A stretch of 64,000 nucleotides of DNA from Symsagittifera roscoffensis (Eukaryota > Xenacoelomorpha > Acoela > Convolutidae): positions 76,589,617-76,653,616 of the forward strand of contig NC_087063.1 in NCBI RefSeq assembly GCF_963678635.1, given 5' to 3'. The first letter of the stretch is position 1. Each line of letters starts with the position of its first letter. Shown here piece by piece: positions 55,216 through 64,000 of this stretch. Both the position numbers and the translations under genes were made by a program. The notes beneath the pieces are model-generated. The model saw only the letters and a list, made by a program, of their open reading frames with translations. It was not told where the DNA came from and ran no database searches.

Positions 55216-57077
55216 CGTTCTCACGGTTCATCTTGTTGTGGTGCGTGCAGAAAGCTTTTTATACTTCTACTTGAATCCTTAATGAGCGAGAAACTATGGA
55301 AGTCTTACATCCTAAATTGTGATGCCAAGCAAAAACCCTTGTTCAGCTCCTGTAAAGATGCCATGTATGAATGCTGAGAATTAGGGTTTTTTGAACGAAC
55401 GGATGCTGTTTTTGTCGTGTTTGACGGATTCGCAACCTGGTCATCTTCAGCCTTATTGTCGAAGCAAGGATTTGCTGGATCAAATAGTTTCTTGTATTTT
55501 GCTTTGAAGTGTCAATGTAAACAATGACGGTATCATTAGCACTTTTGTTGTGCATAGATATGGTTTTAATTGCATCTTTTTTCTCCAAATTTTTTGTAAG
55601 GAATAATTAGATTTTCTGCAGTCTGATTCAATTTTAGCAGGTCTCTCATATGCACTTATTTAATTTGTGTTTTTAGATTGGAATTCAAAACAAATTTCTC
55701 ATATTTTTTTGTGATACACTGGTTTTTAGTTCCCTAGTTGTACTCCGGGTCGATTGATAAATTCAGGGTGCTAATAAAAAAGTTATTGGACTGACCTTTT
55801 TCGGATATTTGCTTTCAAATTAAAATTTAAGCCTGGAATTGATTTAAGAGTGTCATCGAGGCGTTTCTGCAACCTTCATTACCCTCAAGTGTGTTGGGCC
55901 TTTAGGTTGTTTCATGGGTTATCAATTAGGGGTAAATAGTTTGTTAACTTTTTATAGGTGAAGAAAAAACCTTTACCAGGCGATTGGATTTTCTGAACCA
56001 CTGCCTCTGGTTCTCTAACGATGACAAATATGTCAACGTGTAGGTGCTCTGGTATATTTTATACTTTGTATTTGGTACTTTTTATTCATAAACGGTACGG
56101 CATCACAATAAAACAGTGGTATTGACGTTCGCGGCTGTATGAGGCTGAAAACCGAGCGCAGCGAGAAGTTTTATTTAAAGACTATCCAACCACTGGAGAA
56201 CACCGAGGTAACGACTCACTCAAAATTTGTAATTAGTATGTATAGTAATCTGTGTAATAGTCTGTTTAAAATCTGTGATGTAGTCTATTTGCAGACGTAG
56301 AAAACACTGACGGTTATAAGTCCTTTCGGCTAAAATTCTGTGACAAAAATAAGCTGGGACGCTGATTTGGGGTTTGAGGTCACACAAAACTGTGCTCGAT
56401 TCCTTAATTTTTCCTGTTTTGCCCTCGGTCGATTGTCAGTTATCAGCTACATGGTAGAACCTGGGTCCAAATGCTGCTCATCTTGTGAAATTTATTCAAC
56501 ATCTGGAAAATTCCGAACCAGTCAGGGAAACTATGGTGCCTATTCTGTCTGTTCCCCTAATATCCAGACATCTCAGATTGAATACTCCCCCTAAGGCTGG
56601 TGGTACGCTGGTTAGCCTGCAGTTAACCAATGGCATGATCTCTGTTTTCTTGGCTGTTTCAATTCAAGAGGGTCAACAATCCCGATGTTCCAACAATCCC
56701 GAATCGCGGCAACAAAAGTTTTCTTGTTAATTCTTTTCCGGGTATTTAAAGAAAGAGGATAAAGGGAATCGATAAACTCAGGCATTTCAAACGATTACAT
56801 TCTCATTCACCTGAATAAATTGAACGAAAATAAGTCATTGGCCTCGTCAAATATTTGACAAAGTGCGGGCTTTGTTACGCTATACCAAATCAATACAAAC
56901 AGAAATTTCATTGCAAACCGATTTGCAATTGATCTTAATTTTTTGTTCAAACCAACCCAATCAGAATTAGCCCTGGTTTTTTTATACTCCTTCTGAATAC
57001 CACAACCCAGGTGGAGCTCAACTTGTTGAGCTAGGTATTGGCAATAGCGTATGCCAACCAGTGTACTATAGTAGCCT
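55216..57077. other. Intron DNA, no supported gene
   Basis: AT-rich intron of the minus-strand gene. Short ORFs (for example 55343-55588 minus, 56340-56594 plus) show no recognisable motif. Part of 55220-55600 could be more of the BEL relic, but I could not align it. Confidence 0.4.
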
Positions 57078-58189
57078 CCCGGGATGACCAAAAATACTAG
57101 TCATACAATTTCCATATATGGAAAAATGCTAGTCATACACTTTCCATGCAATTGCATACGTACAGAAAATTGCATGAAAGGTCTATGATTAGTATTTTTT
57201 TCATATATGGAAATTGTATGACTAGCATTTTTCCATAAACCAAAAATATTTATTTTTTTTATTTTAATTTCTCAAAACTTTTTGGTTGTGTTCGTAACCG
57301 AACACAAATGACATAAACCTTGATTACTCAAACGTAGTAACCAACGGTTTGGCCGTCTCGCATTAACAATGCATTGGAAACAGCCTGATATGTGTTACTT
57401 CTGTCTCAGACAATTAACATAACGAAAGTAGTATTCTTTTAAATTTTGGCAATAATTTTCAAAGATGATTTTTTCTAAAATTTGAATGTTTAAATTACCA
57501 GACATTGATCAAGGCATACAAAAACATGTCATTCAAAAGAAAGAGGAGTTTTAAGCGTTTTTGAAAAAAGTTACGAAGAGAAAAAGAAAAAAATCCAATA
57601 TTAGTATATCCAGGACTACGTTATACACACAAAAAATTAAATTTTGCATGCAAAATTTTTTTTTTCAAAGAAAGTTTGTTTGAATACGAAAATCAATTTG
57701 CAGTTGAAAAAAAAAACAAAAAAAAATGTTTGGGGGCAATTTCAAAAATACTTAGAAAAATTTTTGTCGTCGCCATTAAAAAAATGCTAGTCATACAGTT
57801 TCCATATATGGAAATTGTATGACTAGTGTTTTTTTTTCAGAAAACAAAAATAAAAAAAGTCAAAGTTTTCAGTCGTAGCAGCCCAAAAAACGCTTAAATG
57901 TTTTGCCAGCAGTTGAATTCAAAAAAAAAATTTTTTTAAAAGTTCTAATCATACAATTTCCATATATGGAAATTGTATGGGTAGCAATTTTTTTCATATC
58001 ATTTTTTTTTCCTTTTTTTTTTATGAAGAGATACCAATTTCGATACCAAAACAACTTTAAAACACCTTTGAAATTTGATTAACTTCATTTTGCAAAAATG
58101 TATGAAATTTGTATGACTAGCATTTTTCCATAGACTAAGTGTATGAAATTGTATGATTAGCATTTTCGGTCTATGGAGGTCAACCCGGG
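57078..58189 (-). mobile_element. CCCGGG-end inverted-repeat element, copy 2
   Basis: 1,112 bp. Its left end CCCGGGATGACC matches the complement of copy 1's right end, and its right end GGTCAACCCGGG matches copy 1's left end, so it is the inverted counterpart of 20762-21835. The internal palindromes CCATATATGGAAATTGTATG are conserved. It lies in an intron. Confidence 0.8.
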
Positions 58190-61100
58190 CTTCACAATGT
58201 AGCATATAAACTTGCAGTATACTAGCCCTACTACACTTTCATTTTAAATCTATGTAGCATTAACAAGTTTCATCACATTTTATTTATGGCGCTTAAACAC
58301 CACCCCATGGAGCCATAAAGGTAGTCAGAACAGTCGGGGTACCGCCCTGATACGAGAAGTCCTGATAGTGTACTAAATTGTAGAAAAAGTTTGTCATCAT
58401 TGTACAATTGGTGAATCTACTGTATTACATGCTATAGTAACCTGAGCGTAAGGTTGATTCGTCATTAAGTTAAGCAGTAGAGCAAACAAAGGGTAAAATT
58501 CGAAATAGTTCAATCTTCGAAGATATCGTCCCTCCTATGCCAGAAAAACAAATTTGACAAAATTGGCAAACCCCCCCCCAATCGGAACTAAGAAAGCTAA
58601 TGTTATGAAATTCAGAGGAGCGATACTAGAGATGATTTGACCCGGGCATACAAAAAACGGGACCCCTCAGACCCTTGGGGGGCAAGTGATAACGGTCCCC
58701 GGAAGTGTAAATGGCCCTATCAGAACTCGGAAACTAGCGGCGGTGTTGGGCTCAAATTCTAGTATGTTGTAGGCCTAAGTAAGAGCAGCTTAAGTTTGGA
58801 AACCCAGACCCCTCAGACCCCCACTTCCGGTTTTATGCCCTAAGTAAACAAACCCACCCCTAACTGCCGGAAGTTGTTTCTCGGCCACCGATGAGCGCAG
58901 GGAGCTGAGGGATGATAGGTAGTGGCAAGATGGAGGGATGATAGGTAGTGGCAAGATACATCTTGCATTATAATTTGAGCCAAATCCGGCAGCTGGATCG
59001 GAAGCTATCAGCACTTGAAAAAACACACCCTAGACCCGAAATAGGCAATTTACGCAAAATATTGAGCGAGGGCATACCGATTTTATGGCGGCATCAGATA
59101 CTACAACTCATCCCCGAAAAAAGAACCCTTCCGAGTGAAAACCCTCCGGTGACTCCTTCCGGTGTTAATAACCTTTTCCCGGGAAAAGTGATAATGGACG
59201 CTTGAAAGGGGATAACTTCGGAAGTATTAATGGGATATGAAGGAAACTTGGTAGTTAAGACCCCCATGGGATTCTGAACCCAAATATGGACGTTTGACCC
59301 CGGTTGACCCCGGGGTGACCACAAATTGACCTCTGGGTGCTTAGGACCGAATTGCATGGAAGGCCCAATATTAACACCGGAAAGTGGCGTATTTCCCAGC
59401 CCAACCCCTGGAAATGAGAATGGGTCACCTTGCTAAAAATTAGGTGGAAAACTTATAGATATCGGAAAACTTAAAATTGGGAACTAGAGCAGAAGCTGAT
59501 AGAGATATAGCTTTTACGTTGCACCTTGGAGTAGAGGATTTAACTTAAAGTGGACTTGGTAAACATTGGGTTCAGTTTAGCTTGGCGAGTGATCTGTTAA
59601 TAGCAATTCAACTAGACTAAAGAAAAGTAGTCCCAGAAGAAATTGATAGTAATAAGAACGCGGCATGAGAGTTAAGTTTCCTAAATAGTATGAATGGACG
59701 GGGATTTTAGTTGGCTTCCTGGAGGTGACTCTCTGGTTTGATTTGACCCCTAATAGACGAACTACATTCCCCTGACAGCTAGAAGGTCGGGATTGGAATA
59801 GAGTACAGATAGAAATTTTAGATGCCTGAAATGAATTAGCTACCCATAAAAAGGGTCTCCCCCTACCCTTGGGAGGTCGGAACGTTAACGGGATAATTAA
59901 AAAAAGACCTTGGGAGATTCACTGGGTAAACATAGCATGGTTTAGAGGTTAGTTGAACTCGAGAGCTGAAGCTCACACAGTACAGGAATTGGTTGATTAG
60001 AATTGTATGACATTTGTTTGCTTGGTCAAATTGTGACAGCTACCGCATACCGTGTATCTAATAAGTGTGAAAAGATTGATAAAAGAAACCGAAGTTGGCA
60101 CGTGGCAGAGTTGACAGGGGGAGCGATATAGCCTTGAACATGTGCGGACGGGTGATTCAGGCGGATGTCAGGACTGATAGGGAATGGCGTGACTTAAGTA
60201 AAACTAAGTGTAAAGAAAGATAAGGAATTGGAGGGTACCGGAGAGCCTTTAAGAGTCAGAATAGTGTTAGCTACCATTAGGAGTAGTTGGTTCTCAATCA
60301 GAGAAGAGAACAATTATTGCTAGTGAGCGAGTTGCGCTGGAACCCGAGTTTAGTACCGGGTTGAAATAGTTGTGCGAGCGAGTTGCGCTGGAACCCGAGT
60401 TTAGTACCGGGTTGAACTAGTTGTGTCGCTGCTCTGCTAGAGTAGGCGAGTTTTGAATCGAGTCAACCGAAAACTGATGAGCGATTGAACAGAACGGGAC
60501 GCGGGTTTCAATGTAGAAGTTGCTAAATAGATAGCTCATTAAGGGCACTGTAAATTGTTTTATTTCCTTTGCGATTGAAAATTTACTCATTTTTCCCACG
60601 ATTTGCTGAACTAGTTAGAAGCGTGAAAGGAGAGCCGAAAAGAACAGAAATTAAGGGGAAGTTGCGTAATCCTTTGATCGGTTGATTTATTCTAGCCATC
60701 AACATAACCCTTTCGGGAATGTGGATCATGTCGTGTCTTGGTGTCCCCCGCTATTACACGGTATAAAGGGTAGAAACTCTGTGGCCGTTAAGTAGAGTGA
60801 AAGCGTGCTTAGAGGAGACGACTCCCCTGAAAAAGAATCTACAATCATCAACAAGCGAAAAAAGTATGGACATTTCCCCATCCCCACCTGCGACGTTTTA
60901 CACTTAATTGTAACTTAATTCTCACCTTGTTTGATTGTTACCAATATTGACCTGCGCTCTGATTAGGTCATCACAAACTTTTTTTTTTCATTTTTAAACT
61001 CGTATAAACTCACAAATGATGCTTATTTGAAACTTTTTTGAGACTTCATGAGCGCAAGGTTGTTTTTTTTAAAACTGAAAATTTTGTCGACTTTTCTTAG

Positions 61101-61940
61101 GTCGAACAAATTGATTCTATGAGATCTCCCATTTCTTTTCAAGACGCACAGTTTTCAGCACCGCAGCCGATACCTTGGCTCTTTTTATTTTCTAACACTT
61201 CGCACGAGCATCAAGTTTAATCATGAGGTATGAGTTTTTTTGTCAGGGCGTTTTTAGTCTGCTTGTCATTTTTTATATCAATCGGAGGCTGTTTCTCCTT
61301 TTCCCCCACTTGCAGTTTTTTTACTATTAAACTTACTGTTCACATTGTCCGATCGTTATGAAAATTGACATGCAGACTAATTAGGCTGTGTCAAACATAT
61401 TTGATCTTTATAATTCACGTTGTAAAAACACTCGTTACAACATAAAATTGATGGTCGTGTGAGGTGGGGGGTGGGGGGCGGGGTATGGAAAAAGAGCCAA
61501 ATCGGACAATGTGAGCAGTTTTTTTGATTATTAAAAATTGCAGGTGGGGAAAAAAAAAGAAAAAGAGCCACGAGGGGTTTTATATGTTTACGTATGATGA
61601 CCAAATACGTTTGTCAAGGCCTAGTTTTTCGGCATACCAATTTTTGTAACAATCGGAGAATCTGAAGGAAAAATCAGTTGAAAAAATACCAGTTGGGTGA
61701 GTAAAAAGAGCAATTGATGCTTATGCGAGATGGGGGAAAAGGAAAAAAAAAACTTTTTTTGAGTTCCAATAAACTCAATCTTGCATACTCATCAATTTTA
61801 TGACAGTAAAGTAAATAGTTATTTTTTCCAAAACATTACATAATGATTGATAGTTAGGCTATAATTTTTTTTGCTACTATCCTCTACGTGCTCTTTTCCA
61901 GTCCCCCCCCCCCTTCAAATCCATATTTGTAAAATTTATT
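58190..61940. other. Intron DNA with GC-richer block and short tandem duplications
   Basis: 58560-60850 is richer in G and C than its surroundings (CCCGGGCATAC, GACCCCGGGGTGACC) and has no long ORF. It contains a 26-bp-period duplication (58907-58957) and a 51-bp-period duplication (60325-60426). A TATA-like TATAAAGGG lies near 60762. It could be an old non-coding element, but no termini were found. 61000-61940 carries the dispersed repeat modules and G-rich runs (61461-61482). Confidence 0.4.
60325..60426. repeat. Two-unit tandem repeat, 51 bp
   Basis: GAGCGAGTTGCGCTGGAACC...GTACCGGGTTGAAxTAGTTGTG occurs at 60325-60375 and 60376-60426, with only one or two differences. Confidence 0.85.
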
Positions 61941-61941
61941 C

Positions 61942-62106
61942 AACATTGTCATAATGCAATAAAATTTGGCGTGGTGAACAAACCGACAACTGTAAACAGA
62001 TTTGTTCTTCATACTTTCAAGCGTAACATCACGCATTTAGCCGTAATAACACGTAAAACAAACATAAAACTCGGTATTTTGAAAAGGGGGGAACAAGAAA
62101 AGAGCC
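61942..62106 (+). repeat. Inverted repeat, left arm
   Basis: From ACATTGTCATAATGCAAT to AAAAGAGCC. Its reverse complement is at 62932-63099, and a third, direct but more diverged copy is at 63231-63384. The shared core includes GATTTGTTCTTCATAC and TAACATCACGCAT. Confidence 0.8.
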
Positions 62107-62168
62107 CCCCTACGTACCATGCTGCCCATTTACAGTTGCCTTTCAAGGAATAACAACTAGATGCTGAC

Positions 62169-62567
62169 CTCGGCAAGGAGTTCAATGCCCCTGCCAAATC
62201 TTCTTCTCTCGTACTGTTAGATTCCCCAAATGTCACGGAATTATCCGGCTCGTCCGACGATCGAACTCGCGCGTTTCTCTCTTTCTTCAGCGCATCTGCG
62301 TACTGAGCCAACACAAATATTTGATCATTCCGCTCGTGAACAATCTCTGTCAAGTCGTGAATATCAGTGAAAGTCGTTTCAGTGCTTCGGCTCATGACGT
62401 CATTTACAAAAGCTGGACAAAAAATGTGTTCCCAAGGTGTTTGTATTGAGTCGTCGTCCAATGAGATTCCCGCAGCGGACTTTGGTCTTTTTGTTCGGTT
62501 TTGGACCGCGCTGTACTCTCGGTACATTTGCATAAGTGATTGAAGGTTGCCGTTTGTCAGTTTTTGA
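62169..62567 (-). CDS. Unknown host gene, internal exon (399 nt)
   Basis: Acceptor AATTTTAG before 62567, donor CCGAG/GTCAGC at 62169. It enters and leaves in phase 2, so its removal would keep the frame. It encodes LTNGNLQSLMQMYREYSAVQ, TPWEHIFCPAFVNDVM and a helical LTEIVHERNDQIFVLAQYADALKKERNA that could form a short coiled coil, then an acidic Ser-rich end. No family recognised. It is bracketed by inverted repeats (61942-62106 and 62932-63099). Confidence 0.75.
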
Positions 62568-62931
62568 CTAAAATTATAATTCAGAAGTACAAACCAAGTC
62601 AAACTTTTGAATTAACCACTTGAAATTCGGACGCTTTTCGGGTTTATGAATTTCCTTCAAGTAGCGGCATTCAATCCCCTGACTACCCAAAAGGTTCCCT
62701 CTTTGGTATTGTTTAAAAACCACCGTTTTTCGCTGGTTGACGCTAAAGTTTTTCTAAAGGTGCCTTTGCTGCCAATATATAATAATTTTGAGGGGGGAGC
62801 GCGTCGAAAAAAAACTGGGAAATTTTGGTCATAACTGTCCAGAAGTGCCTTAAAACGCCTTTTCGGCCTGTTTTTTTTCAGAAACTCTCCTGTGATGTAA
62901 AAAAAAATTTGGCCGATACGAAACAGTGCTT

Positions 62932-63099
62932 GGCTCTTTTCCAGTTCCCCCCCCCCCTTTCAAAATAGCGAGTTTTATATTTGTTTTACGTGTTATTACG
63001 GCTAAATGCGTGATGTTACGCTGTAACGTATGAAGAACAAATCTGTTCAGAATTGTCGATTTGTTCACCACGCCAAATTTCATTGCATTGTGACAACGT
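62932..63099 (-). repeat. Inverted repeat, right arm
   Basis: GGCTCTTTTCC to CAATGCAATGxxATTTGG read against the left arm; the arms are separated by about 825 bp that hold one exon. A C-run (62947-62958) is the length-variable part. Confidence 0.8.
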
Positions 63100-63230
63100 T
63101 AAATTGACTTTTCAAAATTGAATTTGAAAGGGGGGGGGAAACTGGAAAAGAGCCCAGTGCTTTTTCAGTGCTTTGGAAGAGCTCGGAAAATCGGCTCTTT
63201 TCCCTCCCAAAGAGCTCTTTTCCCTCCCTG

Positions 63231-63384
63231 AAATTTGGCATCATGAACAAAAAACTATTATGAAAAAGATTTGTTCTTCATACTCTAGATCGTAACATCA
63301 CGCATTCAGCAGGAATAACTCGCGAAGTAACTAAAAAGGCGAAAAACTTGAAATATGGGGGGGGGGGGGGGGTGGAAAAGAGCC
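63231..63384 (+). repeat. Third copy of the AAAAGAGCC repeat
   Basis: AAATTTGGCATCATGAACAA to GGAAAAGAGCC, same orientation as the left arm, ending in a 15-base G run (63357-63372). Confidence 0.7.
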
Positions 63385-63678
63385 GGCTTAAAAAAAGATC
63401 GACCTAAAAAAAGGTCATTTTATGACAAAAACAGTAAATAGCTTTTTTCAAAAATATTACAAACTGATCGATTGGCTATAATTTTTTTGAAACGCCCCCA
63501 CCCCGCGCTCCCCCGAGAAAATATTTATGCTGTAGTTTTCTTTGTACTCAATGCGGGCTATCGATAGAGGATCTATAATTTATTGAACATTTATTGTTCT
63601 AACGGCTGTCAATATTCAGGCTTTTCTGGCTCATTAGTATTGAAAAATAAAACAAATACAATGAAGATTTTTACTTAC

Positions 63679-63739
63679 AACAGAACCATCTTGTGAGCTT
63701 GTACAGATGTCAAAATAAGTTATTTCTTCTGTAGATGTG
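63679..63739 (-). CDS. Candidate small upstream exon of the minus-strand gene
   Basis: On the minus strand TTTTGTATTGCAG precedes 63739 and a perfect donor GTAAGT follows 63679, giving a 61-nt exon. Only one frame is open (TSTEEITYFDICTSSQDGSV), and it ends in phase 0. The next exon, at 62567, needs two bases from its predecessor, so the phases do not join directly. Either another exon lies between them or this is a false exon. Confidence 0.4.
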
Positions 63740-64000
63740 CTGCAATACAAAACAACTTTTTGAGCTGATTTTATTTAATATCAAATTGCTTGAAATAAAT
63801 TAACAATTAAATCACATTTTCCGGTAAAGCATCAAAAGCACGTGTTCATAATGTGATTGGAATACCTCTGGCTTAATAGTCATTTCAACTATTTGAAGAT
63901 GTTTTCATTCACGAAAAGTCAATAGAGGGCATCTTTTTGAGACGAATAGAGGACTTCAAAATCGTACTTTGTGTATCTTGAAATCAATTTTTATGTTTAT
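63740..64000. other. AT-rich DNA at the right edge
   Basis: No feature seen. Confidence 0.5.

Noticed and set aside
61971-62153. ORF with NRFVLHTFKRNITHLAV shared with 62850-63083
   Set aside because: Similarity is fully explained by the inverted repeat arms; one copy is plus strand and the other minus.

Overview
The window is eukaryotic, most likely from an invertebrate animal with a repeat-rich, AT-rich genome. The signs are multi-exon genes with GT-AG introns up to about 12 kb, BEL/Pao and Ty3/gypsy LTR retrotransposons, and terminal-inverted-repeat elements. There is no sign of bacterial gene organisation. The species cannot be fixed from the sequence alone. I saw no rRNA gene, no convincing tRNA gene and no CRISPR array.

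Region 1 (1-14.7 kb) is a decayed giant LTR-element-like locus, all on the plus strand. It starts inside a Ty3/gypsy pol (RNase H end, then an integrase whose catalytic Glu is Lys). The polyprotein frame continues past the integrase into a region ending in a macro domain of the TARG1/OARD1 type. After about 470 non-coding bases comes a run of ORFs from 4447 to 13172. They lie in only three frame blocks and are broken by single stops and two frameshifts, so they look like one ancestral ORF of about 2,900 codons. It holds an SGNH/GDSL-type hydrolase domain with its catalytic residues in place; most of the rest I do not recognise. This is the best candidate for an undescribed system in the window.

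Region 2 (14.8-31.2 kb) holds an old, inverted, truncated BEL/Pao element (LTR 17583-18020) and the last two recognisable exons of a flavin-containing monooxygenase (FMO) gene on the plus strand (to 18526, and 30906-31159). The 12.4-kb intron between them contains several small inverted-repeat elements and a young Ty3/gypsy element (24278-30849, 213-bp LTRs differing at 4 positions) whose 3' LTR stops 56 bp before the splice acceptor.

Region 3 (34.3-51.2 kb) is a tandem BEL/Pao array: LTR, internal copy A, LTR, internal copy B, LTR. The whole array is flanked by one 5-bp target duplication (ATATC). Both copies are defective, with largely different lesions plus one shared nonsense codon.

Region 4 (51.4-64 kb) carries a host gene on the minus strand, with exons 62567-62169, 54047-53506 and 51863-51454. 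The splice phases agree. The product is a low-complexity, Ser/Thr/Asp/Glu-rich protein of unknown family ending in a PDZ-ligand-like tail. Its introns contain a BEL integrase relic, an inverted-repeat element also found at 20.8 kb, and a pair of inverted repeats that bracket one exon.
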